Below, piece after piece: positions 16,269 to 23,994 of a stretch of 55,797 bases of DNA. How positions within the stretch are numbered: the stretch's first letter is position 1; the number at the start of each line of letters is the position of its first letter. This DNA is from Streptomyces lycii (lineage in GTDB: Bacteria > Actinomycetota > Actinomycetes > Streptomycetales > Streptomycetaceae). Position numbers and translations under genes: made by a program. The notes under the pieces were generated by a model that saw only the letters and a program-made list of their open reading frames with translations, made no database searches and had not been told where the DNA came from. The stretch spans positions 20,444 through 76,240 of the forward strand of contig NZ_WHPN01000283.1 in the NCBI RefSeq assembly GCF_009735685.1, in the 5' to 3' direction.

Positions 16269-17060
16269 TCAGCGGGCGGCCCGCTGGGCCTCCACGATCC
16301 GGTGAGCAACGTTCCGCGCCTCGCCCTCGGGCTGCTTCCTCCCGGTGAATCCTGGGAACTGCCCGGCCAGCGCGCAGTTCAGCCGGAGTTTCCAGGGGGC
16401 GATGTTGACCTCGGCACGGCCTGTCCGGATGGCGCCGACCACGGCGGTGGCCACCTGCTCCGGCGACACGGTGCGCAGGCCACCGGGCACGGGCGCACCC
16501 GTATCGGCGAACATGCCCGCCTCCCCCACGAAACCCGGCTGGACGAGCGAGACCCCCACACCGGCGCCGCGCAGATCCTGCCGCAGGCTGTGCGCGAAGC
16601 CCCGCAGCCCGAACTTGCTCGCGGTGTACAGGGAGGACAAGGGCGTGGCGGCCTTGCCCGACATGGAGCCGACGAAGGCGAGATGCCCCCGCCCGACGGC
16701 GACCATGCGGGGCGCCAGCAGCCGGGCCAGTACGACCGGAGCGCGCAGGTTCACTTCCAGGGCCCGGTCGACCTGGTCGACCGTGTACTCCAGCAGGTCC
16801 CCGCTGGCGGGCACGGCGGCGTTGGCCACCAGGATGTCGGTGTCCTCGCACACGTCCGCGAGCCGCGCCACGTCACCGCGCTCGCCGAGATCGGCGGTCA
16901 CGTACCGGGCCCCCAGCTCGGCGGCCAGCGGTTCCAAGGCGTCCGCCCGGCGCCCGGTCATGACCAGACAGGCTCCCGCCTCGGACAGTTGGTGCGCCAG
17001 CGCCCGTCCGATGCCGCCGGTCGCCCCGGTAAGCAGCACGGTCGCTCCGTCGATACGCAT
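16269..17060 (-). CDS. Short-chain dehydrogenase/reductase (SDR)
   Basis: 263 residues, classical SDR: TGATGGIGRAL nucleotide motif (residues 11-21), NAA, the active-site Ser (GSMSG) and YTASK. It probably uses NADP(H), as an Arg pair (GRR) follows beta-2. ATG 17060 has GGGAGG upstream. Its promoter carries three GGCAA direct repeats, matching the motif in the other cluster promoters, which ties this outlying gene to the peptide cluster. It may reduce or oxidise a carbonyl intermediate, for example the oxidase product (inference). Confidence 0.9.
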   Translation of the reverse strand: MRIDGATVLLTGATGGIGRALAHQLSEAGACLVMTGRRADALEPLAAELGARYVTADLGERGDVARLADVCEDTDILVANAAVPASGDLLEYTVDQVDRALEVNLRAPVVLARLLAPRMVAVGRGHLAFVGSMSGKAATPLSSLYTASKFGLRGFAHSLRQDLRGAGVGVSLVQPGFVGEAGMFADTGAPVPGGLRTVSPEQVATAVVGAIRTGRAEVNIAPWKLRLNCALAGQFPGFTGRKQPEGEARNVAHRIVEAQRAAR

Positions 17061-17113
17061 AGGGCCTCCCGTTCCCAGTCCTGACTCGGCGGTTGAGCCA
17101 ACAGTACCGAAGA

Positions 17114-17140
17114 GGCAAGCCTGTGGCAATATGAGGCAAC
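17114..17140. promoter_or_regulatory. Candidate cluster operator 3 (three GGCAA direct repeats)
   Basis: GGCAA starts at 17114, 17125 and 17135, about one helical turn apart. The middle copy is part of GGCAATAT, the string shared with the other two cluster promoters. On the SDR coding strand a perfect TTGACA (17151-17146) lies just upstream, so the repeats fall in or near the promoter spacer. Confidence 0.6.
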
Positions 17141-17231
17141 TCTCTTGTCAAATACTGCGCCCGCCAGGCGCTGGATCACCACCCGCTACACTGTCGGCAG
17201 CACTGCGGCCGAGCACCGGCCGCGCCGCCAC

Positions 17232-17304
17232 GCCTCCGTAGCTCAGGGGATAGAGCACCGCTCTCCTAAAGCGGGTGTCGCAGGTTCGAATCCTGCCGGG
17301 GGCA
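17232..17304 (+). tRNA. tRNA-Arg (anticodon CCT)
   Basis: 73 nt with a complete cloverleaf. The acceptor stem is GCCTCCG (17232-17238) with CGGGGGC (17297-17303) and discriminator A17304. The anticodon stem is CCGCT/AGCGG with loop CTCCTAA, so the anticodon is CCT (reads AGG). The T-loop GTTCGAATC is canonical. CCA is not encoded. It sits at the right edge of the peptide cluster and is a potential integration site. Confidence 0.97.
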
Positions 17305-17310
17305 CTTCAC

Positions 17311-17351
17311 AAGGGCCAGTTCAGGGGCTTGATCCTCTGGAACTGGCCCTT
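17311..17351 (+). terminator. Hairpin terminator after the tRNA gene
   Basis: AAGGGCCAGTTC (17311-17322) is perfectly complementary to GAACTGGCCCTT (17340-17351), starting 7 bp after the tRNA, and the right arm ends in TT. From here to 17583 I see no gene. Confidence 0.85.
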
Positions 17352-17583
17352 CTACGTGATCATGCACGGGTCGCGCTCGCGGCGCTGAGTCCGTTGTGGT
17401 CCCGGCCGGCCCGGGCCCTGGCTCAGCCTTCGTGGGGCGCGTTCGGGTGGGTGACCGCAGTTCACGCACCATGCCGTCCGGGTGGTGCAGGGACGGCGTT
17501 GCCCGGGCATCGCCGGACGGTTCAGCGAGCGCGGACGGCCGCGGCCGGCCGGTTGAGGTTTGGTCAACGGCTCGGAGCAGTGG

Positions 17584-18201
17584 CTAGCCGTGCGTCGGGT
17601 TGCTGCGCAGCTTGCGTCGTTCCCAGCGGTTGGGGTGGCGTACGACCACTCCCGCCATGCCGCCGGCCCCGGTGAGCCGGATCAGCGGAGTTCCCGGGAG
17701 CCGGTCGGGAGTGGTCTTGTCCTTCACGCCGCCGAAGCCGGGATCCATGCCGCTGGTGTCCGCGGCCCAGGCGTCGGGGATGACGATCGTGACACCAGCC
17801 GTCTCCCCGTACGCCTCCACCACGACCTCGGTGAGGCGGCACTCGGTCCGGGAGAAGTCAATCTTCACGCCGCCCATGCCTCCGCGGGCGATCACGTGCC
17901 CGGGCACCTCCCAGCGGCCGGGGCCTCGGGACGCGCCGTGCATGCCGCCCTTGAGTACCAGCGGCGGCCGGCTCTCGGAGGACTTCGGGCTGGGCAGGTC
18001 CGCGGTCAGGACGGCCAACTCGGCGTACGTCCTGGACCGCAGCGCCTGTTCCAGGCGCGCGTCCAGCTCGTCGAGATCGATCCGCCCATCGGCTGCCGCA
18101 TCGCGCAGTTGCTCCACCACTGCTTCCCTGTCGTCGTGAGAAGCACGAAGCTCTGCTGACGGAGCGGGGCGCGGAGAGGGCTCCGGAGGCTGGGCGGTCA
18201 T
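17584..18201 (-). CDS. DUF1707 protein with LiaF-like C-terminal region
   Basis: 205 residues. The N-terminal half has the DUF1707 pattern (LRASHDDREAVVEQLRDAAADGRIDLDELDARLEQALRSRT, residues about 21-60). The C-terminal half (GGMGGVKIDFSRTECRLTEVVVEAYGETAGVTIVIPDAW) resembles the cell-wall-stress-response DUF2154/LiaF-type beta structure. No membrane segment is visible. ATG 18201 is used; no Shine-Dalgarno is seen, but TATCCT lies about 8-13 bases before the ATG, consistent with leaderless expression. Function unknown; DUF1707 proteins are often linked to envelope stress. Confidence 0.8.
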   Translation of the reverse strand: MTAQPPEPSPRPAPSAELRASHDDREAVVEQLRDAAADGRIDLDELDARLEQALRSRTYAELAVLTADLPSPKSSESRPPLVLKGGMHGASRGPGRWEVPGHVIARGGMGGVKIDFSRTECRLTEVVVEAYGETAGVTIVIPDAWAADTSGMDPGFGGVKDKTTPDRLPGTPLIRLTGAGGMAGVVVRHPNRWERRKLRSNPTHG

Positions 18202-18629
18202 GGCCGTAAGGATAAGCAGCCGGCGCGCGGGGTGAACCCGGCGGGCCGGGACCGCACACGTCGGTTCCCGGCGGCCAAGGGGCGGTTCGGGCACTCTGCC
18301 CGGTGGAGCCTTGCCCTGTCCGCGAGTTCGCCGGTCCTGTGGCGGTCTTCGCCCGCCACTTTCGTCTTCGGGCCTCCTGCGGCCCTGTTCGTCGGCACCG
18401 CCACCTCCGAGGGCAACGACGCCACCGATGTCACCGGTGTACCGATGTCGCCGGTGTCACCGACGCAGTCGTCACAGCGGTGCCGGTCCGGCCTTCGACG
18501 GTTGTCCGCGCCTGTCCGGTGCGCGCTCCTTAGCCCCCCGCCGCTGCCCCTGCCCCTGCCCCGCCCCGATGGGAAATTCGCCTCTCCCGGTCCTCCTCCC
18601 GGTCCTCCCGGCCCCCGGCCCCGGGGCCG
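18202..18629. other. Spacer with no supported gene
   Basis: 428 bp between two minus-strand genes. It contains short GATGTC(A/G)CCGGTGT direct repeats at about 18426-18465. Possible frames lack any protein-like character. It should hold the DUF1707 promoter and the 3' end of the alpha/beta hydrolase transcript. Confidence 0.5.
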
Positions 18630-19457
18630 TCAGCCGCCGGTCGCCGTGAACTCCGCCGTCAGCAGTGACAGCAGCCTGGCCGGTGCGTCCTCCTGCAGGA
18701 GGTGGCCCGCGTTCTCGATCCAGTGCAGTTCCGCGTGCGGCAGCCTGGCGTGCAGCCACTCGGCGTACTCCGGCGGCAGGATCCGGTCCTCACGGCCCCA
18801 GATGAGGCGCACCGGCAACGTCAGGTCGCGCAGCAGGTGTTCGTACTCCGCCGTGTCCGCCTGCCTGATCTGGCTGTACTGGCGGTAGAACGCCGCCTGC
18901 CCCGCGGCACCGCGCCACGGTGCCGCGTACGCATCGAGCGCCTCGGGCCGCAGGCCCACGTGGGTCGCGTGCCGCAGATGGCTCACGACCAGCGCCTCGT
19001 GGGCGTAGTCCGGCAGCCCGCGGAACACGTCCGGGTGCTCCAGGATGAGACGGAACAGCCCTCGCTCCCACTCTCCGCCGCTCACCGCGTCGAACAGCGT
19101 GAGGTCCCGGTACCCGGCCCCTTCCAGCAGCAGGGTCCGCAGGGCCACCGCGCCGCCGATGTCGTGGGCGACGACGCTCGGGCGGGACAGGCCCCAGTGG
19201 CCGAGGAGCCCGGCGAAGTTCCGCGCGTGCGCCGCCAGGCTCAGGTCCTGGCCCCCGCACCGGTCGGAACGGCCGAAGCCGAGATGGTCGAAGACGTAGA
19301 CCTTTCTGGTGCGAGCCATCGCCGGGGCGATGTCCCGCCAGAGGTACGAGGAGTACGGCGTGCCGTGCACGAGCACGACCGGGTCACCGCTGCCGAAGGC
19401 CGCCCACCGCACGGTCCCTTGGGGCGTCTCGAACTCCTCGGCCGGTGCCCATTCCAT
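18630..19457 (-). CDS. Alpha/beta hydrolase, haloalkane-dehalogenase-like
   Basis: 275 residues. HGTPYSSYLWRD (oxyanion region), an Asp nucleophile in VAHDIGGAVAL instead of the usual Ser, WGREDRI and a late His (NAGHLLQEDAP) fit the dehalogenase / epoxide hydrolase branch of the fold. No signal peptide. ATG 19457 follows ACAGGAAC. It is divergent from the acyltransferase gene. Substrate unknown; a hydrolytic role on a small ester, epoxide or halide is all that can be said. Confidence 0.85.
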   Translation of the reverse strand: MEWAPAEEFETPQGTVRWAAFGSGDPVVLVHGTPYSSYLWRDIAPAMARTRKVYVFDHLGFGRSDRCGGQDLSLAAHARNFAGLLGHWGLSRPSVVAHDIGGAVALRTLLLEGAGYRDLTLFDAVSGGEWERGLFRLILEHPDVFRGLPDYAHEALVVSHLRHATHVGLRPEALDAYAAPWRGAAGQAAFYRQYSQIRQADTAEYEHLLRDLTLPVRLIWGREDRILPPEYAEWLHARLPHAELHWIENAGHLLQEDAPARLLSLLTAEFTATGG

Positions 19458-19530
19458 GGTTCGTTCCTGTCCGCCTCGGGTCGGCGACTCGCTGTCGCCG
19501 CCGCCGGACGATACATGGGGTCGTCGGGTA

Positions 19531-19585
19531 CGACACGACTGCGACACGGCGTGGACGGCCTCCCGACACGGGTGCGGCACGTTCG
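19531..19585 (+). promoter_or_regulatory. Five-unit 11-bp direct-repeat array before the acyltransferase gene
   Basis: Units begin at 19531, 19542, 19553, 19564 and 19575 and start CGACAC, CGACAC, GGACGG, CGACAC and CGGCAC. The array begins exactly 60 bp before ATG 19591. The SGNH gene at 23995 has an aligned array at the same distance. Direct repeats with about 11-bp spacing are how OmpR-family regulators bind, so the linked AfsQ1-like regulator is the suspected ligand. Confidence 0.6.
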
Positions 19586-19590
19586 GCGCC

Positions 19591-21024
19591 ATGACGTCAG
19601 TTGAGACGGGTGGAGGGACGCCTGCTCCGGGAGCGCCGCCCGCCCGGGCAACGGTGAGCACCGGGACGCTGGGCGCGGGAGCATCACCGGACACCGCAAC
19701 ACCGGGCACGGGAGCGGCACCGGACACCGCAACACCGGACACACGAACAGCGCCGCGCACCGGAACACCGGACACACGAACAGCGCCGCGCACCGGAACA
19801 CCGGGCGCGGGAGCCGTGCCGGGCACGGACGTCCCGGTCGGCGCCGGGCGCGCGGGGCGGCTGCCCGCGTTGGACGGGCTGCGTGGTGTCGCGATCCTCG
19901 GTGTACTGCTGTTTCACACCGGCCAGCTGTCCGGCGGCTTCCTCGGGGTGGACCTCTTCTTCGCCCTGTCCGGTTACCTCATCACCGATCTGCTGCTGCG
20001 CGAGACCGACGCGACCGGTACCGTCTCGCCGGCCGCCTTCTGGGCGAGGCGGGCCCGGCGGCTGCTGCCCGCGTTGGCGGCCGTACTGGCCTCGGTGACC
20101 GTGCTGGTCCGGGCGGCCGGGCCGCCGGGCCTTTTGCGTACGACCCTCGACGACGGCCCGTGGGTGCAGCTGAACCTGCTCAACTGGCATCTGCTCGCCG
20201 AGTCGGCCGGGTACTGGGACCGGTTCGGGCCCGGGCGGGTGTTCGAACACCTGTGGAGCGTCGCGGTCGAGGAACAGTTCTACCTGGTGTGGCCGGTGCT
20301 GGTGCTGGTCCTCGCCCGGGGCGGCGGGCCGATGGAGGTGCGCCGCCGGCTCGCGGTGGCCGCCGGTCTGGGCTCGGCCGTCTCCCTGGCGCTGATGATC
20401 GCGCTCGTCGACGCCGCGGACCCGTCCCGGGTCTACACCGGTACCGACACCCGGGCCTTCTCCCTGCTGCTCGGCGCCCTGGTCGCCACCCGGCCGGTGC
20501 GTGACGTGCCGGCCCGCGCGGCCGGCCGGTCGGCGGGGGCCGTGTCGGTGCTGTTGGCCGCCGGAATCGTGACGGCGTGGACGTTCGTGGACGGGACGGA
20601 CTCGCTGTGGCTGTTCCACGGCGGGCTCTTCGCGCACTCACTGGCCTCCGCGCTGCTCATCGGCCTGTGCGTGCGGGCGCCTCGTACGTGGCTCGCCGTA
20701 CTTCTCGCCCGGCAGCCGCTGCGGTGGTTCGGGCTGGTGTCGTACGGCCTGTATCTGTGGCACTGGCCCGTCATCGTGCTGCTCTCCCCGCATCTGGCCG
20801 GACTCGGCGAGTGGTCCCGGACCGTGCTGGTGTGCGCCGTGTCGACCGGTCTGGCCGCGCTGTCGAAGTATCTGGTCGAGGACCCGGTCCGGTACCGCGC
20901 CGGGTGGGCCCGGGGCCGTGGCGGTGCCCTCGCGTTCGCCGCGCTCATGACCGGCCTCGCCGCGCTGTGGTGGGCGGTGCCCGCCCCGGCCCCGGCCACC
21001 GTCGACATCACGCGGCTGGAGTGA
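19591..21024 (+). CDS. OafA-type membrane acyltransferase (acyltransferase 3 family)
   Basis: 477 residues. After a Thr/Pro/Ala-rich repeat tail (residues about 10-85), the family motifs appear: LPALDGLRGVAILGVLLFH, GVDLFFALSGYLIT, FWARRARRLLPA and EHLWSVAVEEQFYLVWPV, then about 10 membrane spans. These proteins move acetyl groups across the membrane to cell-wall polymers or exported glycans. OafA itself has a fused SGNH domain; here the protein ends after the membrane part, and a separate SGNH lipoprotein (23995) shares its promoter array. A 33-bp tandem duplication (19736-19803) expands the N-terminal tail. Confidence 0.9.
   Translation: MTSVETGGGTPAPGAPPARATVSTGTLGAGASPDTATPGTGAAPDTATPDTRTAPRTGTPDTRTAPRTGTPGAGAVPGTDVPVGAGRAGRLPALDGLRGVAILGVLLFHTGQLSGGFLGVDLFFALSGYLITDLLLRETDATGTVSPAAFWARRARRLLPALAAVLASVTVLVRAAGPPGLLRTTLDDGPWVQLNLLNWHLLAESAGYWDRFGPGRVFEHLWSVAVEEQFYLVWPVLVLVLARGGGPMEVRRRLAVAAGLGSAVSLALMIALVDAADPSRVYTGTDTRAFSLLLGALVATRPVRDVPARAAGRSAGAVSVLLAAGIVTAWTFVDGTDSLWLFHGGLFAHSLASALLIGLCVRAPRTWLAVLLARQPLRWFGLVSYGLYLWHWPVIVLLSPHLAGLGEWSRTVLVCAVSTGLAALSKYLVEDPVRYRAGWARGRGGALAFAALMTGLAALWWAVPAPAPATVDITRLE
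19736..19803 (+). repeat. 33-bp in-frame tandem duplication
   Basis: Two copies inside the acyltransferase gene, encoding DTRTAPRTGTP twice; related diverged units precede it (DTATPGTGAAP). It preserves the reading frame. Confidence 0.85.
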
Positions 21025-21226
21025 GCGGTCGGTGGGCCGCCGCCGCGGCCCCACGCCCGGACACCGCCCCTCGGTGCTCCGCGGGCTCCCTCGCCACCGC
21101 GCATCCGGGGACACCGGGTTACGAGCCACCGCGCTCCGGGGCCGCGGGCTGCCGGGCTCCCGGGCCGCCCCCGGGAAGACGACCGGAGAGACGACCCGAA
21201 AGACGACCAGCCTCCGAAAAGCCGGG

Positions 21227-21778
21227 TCACCCGGTCACCGGACACCTCCGGTGCTTCTCCGACTCCGGCGTCGGCAGCGTGAACCGGACCTGCGCCCTCG
21301 TGTCCCGCGAGCCGCCGCCCTGCACGTGAACGCCCAGCGCCGTGCACACGATCTGGTCGATGCCCAGCGGTGTCACGTCGTCGATCGTCAACGGCACCTC
21401 GATCCGGAGGACGTCCGGCGTGCTGGTCACCACGACCCGGGGTGTCGTGGTCGGCGCGATCTCCGTACGCAGGTCCGAGTCGCCGAGCCCCGTCAGCAGC
21501 AGTTGCACCGCGTCGGAGACCGTGCCCAGGCGGCCGGTCGGCCGCAGCTGCGGCCGGAGTTCGCCCCCCGCGTCCACGAAGTACAGCGTCACCCCGGGCG
21601 CCACGCCCGTCGGGGCCTCGCCCCCGCCGGTCACCCCGGAGGGCTGGACCCCGCAGCCCGCGAGCAGCACAGCCGCTGCCGCGCACCACACGGCCACCGG
21701 TCCCGCCCGTCCTACTCGTATCGCCCGCCCTACTCGTCCCACCCGTCTCACCCATCTCACGCGGCTCACCCGGCTCAT
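21227..21778 (-). CDS. GerMN-like lipoprotein of the two-component operon
   Basis: 183 residues. An Arg/Val-rich N-terminus (RVSRVRWVRRVGRVGR, from a short tandem DNA repeat) precedes a hydrophobic stretch and lipobox LLAGC (Cys42). The mature part (VTLYFVDAGGELRPQLRPTG, VSDAVQLLLTG, VTSTPDVLRIEVPL) resembles the GerMN domain. The ATG overlaps the histidine kinase stop (ATGA). In S. coelicolor afsQ1-afsQ2, as I recall, is also followed by a lipoprotein gene. Probably an extracytoplasmic accessory or negative regulator of the kinase (inference). Confidence 0.8.
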   Translation of the reverse strand: MSRVSRVRWVRRVGRVGRAIRVGRAGPVAVWCAAAAVLLAGCGVQPSGVTGGGEAPTGVAPGVTLYFVDAGGELRPQLRPTGRLGTVSDAVQLLLTGLGDSDLRTEIAPTTTPRVVVTSTPDVLRIEVPLTIDDVTPLGIDQIVCTALGVHVQGGGSRDTRAQVRFTLPTPESEKHRRCPVTG

Positions 21779-23211
21779 ACGTCCCACCCGGCTCGCCCGT
21801 CCTCCGGGTCCCGGTCCCGCGGCAGCCGCAGGACGAACCGCGCGCCCCCGCCCTCGGCCCGGCCCGCGGTCACGTCGCCGCCGTGCAGCCGGGCGTTCTC
21901 CAGCGCGATCGCCAGTCCGAGCCCACTGCCCGGGGTCCGGGTGCGTACGGCGTCGGCCTTGTAGAAGCGGTCGAACACGTGCGGCAGCACGTCCGCGGGC
22001 AGGCCCGGCCCGCTGTCGGTGACCTCGATCCGCACCTGTTCGCGGGACGCCGATACGTGCACGCGCACCGGCGGTTCACCGTGCCGCAGCGCGTTCCCGG
22101 CGAGGTTGGCCACGACGACGTCCAGCCTGCGCCGGTCCAGCCGCAGCACGATCTCCTCCGCCGCGGTCAGTTCGATCTCTTCCAGCCAGCCCCGGGCGCG
22201 CAGACAGTCCCGTACGGCGCCGGTCACGTCGACGTCCTCCAACCGCAACCGGGCCGTACCGGCGTCGAACCGGGACACCTCCATCAGATCCTCGACGAGC
22301 CGGACCAGCCGGTGGGTCTCCGTGATCGCCAGTTCCGCGGACTCCCGCGCGTCCGCCTCCATCCCGTCCGCCGCGGTCGCCAGCACCTCCACCACGGCCG
22401 TCAGCGTGCTCAGCGGGGTGCGCAGTTCGTGGGAGACGTCGGCGGCGAACCTCCTGGCGTCGGTCTGCATCCGCCGCATCGCCGTCATCGAGGTCTGCAG
22501 CGACTCGGCCATCTCGTTGACGGTGACGGTCAGTTCGGTCAGCTCGTCGGCGCCCTGGACCGGCAACCGCGCGCCGAGGTCCCCGGCGGCCAGCCGGCGC
22601 GCGGTGTCGCGGAGATCGCGTACCGGCCGCAGCACGCTGCGCGAGGCCAGCAGCGCCAGCAGCACCGCCGGCGGCAGCGCCAGCGCGGCGGTGCTCACGG
22701 CGGACCGGGTGAGGCCGTCGGTCTGCCGCTCGACTCCGGCGAGGTCGCGTACGGCGTACACCTCGATGCCGGACGGGGAGCGCGCACCGTCCGGCGCGGT
22801 GATCGTGACCGGCGTGCCGATCAGCAGCCACGGTCGGCCGCCGGCGGTGATCCGCTGCGTGACGAGCGCGTTCCGGCTGCGTACGGCGGCGCGCAGTTCG
22901 CGGGTGACCAGACCGGTGTCGGCGCCGCCGACGGACCTCATGTCCTCGTACGTCACCAGCGTGTTCGACCCGACGGCGGCGCGCAGCCGGTCGAGGGCGG
23001 CCCGGTCCGGCGGATACCGCAGTTCGGGGACGACCGCCTCGATCCGGCCGGTGACGGCCTCGGTGAGCCGCTGCTGCGTCGAGGTGACCAGCGCGGTCCT
23101 CGCCGATCCGGCGCTCGACCAGGCCGCCGCGGCCGCCCCGAGTACGGTCACCAGCACGAACGCGACCAGCAGCCGGGCCCGCAGTCCACGTGGCCGCGGT
23201 CGCCGGGTCAC
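21775..23211 (-). CDS. Sensor histidine kinase, AfsQ2-like
   Basis: 478 residues: TM1 (about 14-31), an extracytoplasmic sensor region (about 32-170), TM2 (about 172-190), HAMP (about 191-245), HisKA with VSHELRTPL (His261), and HATPase with NALRHG, DSGPGLP and GSGLGLAI. A canonical membrane kinase. The GTG start overlaps the response regulator stop (GTGA), so the regulator-kinase-lipoprotein genes form one coupled operon. The signal is unknown; the neighbours (O-acyltransferase, SGNH lipoprotein, M1 peptidase) point to the cell envelope. Confidence 0.92.
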   Translation of the reverse strand: MTRRPRPRGLRARLLVAFVLVTVLGAAAAAWSSAGSARTALVTSTQQRLTEAVTGRIEAVVPELRYPPDRAALDRLRAAVGSNTLVTYEDMRSVGGADTGLVTRELRAAVRSRNALVTQRITAGGRPWLLIGTPVTITAPDGARSPSGIEVYAVRDLAGVERQTDGLTRSAVSTAALALPPAVLLALLASRSVLRPVRDLRDTARRLAAGDLGARLPVQGADELTELTVTVNEMAESLQTSMTAMRRMQTDARRFAADVSHELRTPLSTLTAVVEVLATAADGMEADARESAELAITETHRLVRLVEDLMEVSRFDAGTARLRLEDVDVTGAVRDCLRARGWLEEIELTAAEEIVLRLDRRRLDVVVANLAGNALRHGEPPVRVHVSASREQVRIEVTDSGPGLPADVLPHVFDRFYKADAVRTRTPGSGLGLAIALENARLHGGDVTAGRAEGGGARFVLRLPRDRDPEDGRAGWDV

Positions 23212-23882
23212 ACCGGCCCGAACCGGTAGCCGAACCCGCGCACCGTCTGCACGTACACCGGGGCCCCCGAACCGTCCTCGATCTTCACGCGCAGCCGCTG
23301 CACGCAGTTGTCGACCAGCCGCGAGTCACCGAGGTAGTCCAGCTCCCACACCTCCTCCAGCAGTTGCTGCCGGCTGAACACCCGGCCGGGTGCCCGGGAG
23401 AGGGTCAGCAGCAGCCGCAGCTCGGTCGGCGTCAGCATCACCGGCTCACCGCGCAGCGACACCGTCAGCGACGTGGAGTCGACGCGCAGGTCGCGGTGGA
23501 CCCGTACGCCGTCGGAAGTCCCGGTGCTGCGGCGCAGTACCGCCCGGATCCGCGCGTCGAGGACGGTGGGCTGCGCCGGTTTGACGACGTAGTCGTCCGC
23601 GCCCGCCGCCAGGCCGCCGACGACGTCGAAGTCGTCACCGCGCGCGGTGAGCATGATCACGGGCACTTCGCCCTCGGCCCGGATGCGGCGGCACACCTCG
23701 AAGCCGTCGATGCCCGGCAGCATCAGGTCGAGCACCACGAGGCCGGGCGGGGCGGAGCGGAACTCCCGCAGCCCGTCCTCGCCGGTGTCCGCCGTGCGGA
23801 CGTCGTGTCCGTGTCTGCTCAGCGCCAGCTGGAGTCCGCGCCGGACCAGGGGATCGTCCTCGATGAGCAGTATCGCCGCCAC
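23208..23882 (-). CDS. OmpR-family response regulator, AfsQ1-like
   Basis: 224 residues. The receiver domain has the acidic pocket EDD (8-10), phospho-acceptor Asp52 (LDLMLPGIDG), Thr (MLTARGDD) and Lys (YVVKPAQ). The C-terminal winged helix shows LTPTELRLLLTLSRAPGRVFSRQQLLEEVWELDYLGDSRLVD and TVRGFGYRF. Its length and the WELDYLGDSRLVD region resemble AfsQ1 of S. coelicolor. GTG 23882 is preceded by GAGCGG. No sigQ-like sigma gene lies beside it; the divergent neighbour is the SGNH lipoprotein. It probably binds the 11-bp arrays at 19531 and 23935. Confidence 0.92.
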   Translation of the reverse strand: MAAILLIEDDPLVRRGLQLALSRHGHDVRTADTGEDGLREFRSAPPGLVVLDLMLPGIDGFEVCRRIRAEGEVPVIMLTARGDDFDVVGGLAAGADDYVVKPAQPTVLDARIRAVLRRSTGTSDGVRVHRDLRVDSTSLTVSLRGEPVMLTPTELRLLLTLSRAPGRVFSRQQLLEEVWELDYLGDSRLVDNCVQRLRVKIEDGSGAPVYVQTVRGFGYRFGPV

Positions 23883-23934
23883 CCGCTCAGTATGGGCAAC
23901 GCCCGGCCCGCAGACCCTTGCCGGCGGAATCCTG

Positions 23935-23989
23935 CGACACGTCCGCGACACAGCGGCGGAGCCCCGGGGACACGGCGGCGGCAGCGTCG
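23935..23989 (+). promoter_or_regulatory. Five-unit 11-bp direct-repeat array before the SGNH gene
   Basis: Units begin at 23935, 23946, 23957, 23968 and 23979 and start CGACAC, CGACAC, CGGAGC, GGACAC and CGGCAG. The array begins exactly 60 bp before ATG 23995, the same geometry as at 19531. It lies in the divergent promoter with the response regulator gene. Confidence 0.6.
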
Positions 23990-23994
23990 TGGCC

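Noticed and set aside
18232..18888. 218-codon plus-strand frame antisense to the alpha/beta hydrolase
   Set aside because: Half of it is a shadow of the hydrolase and the rest is a low-complexity spacer with no start signal.
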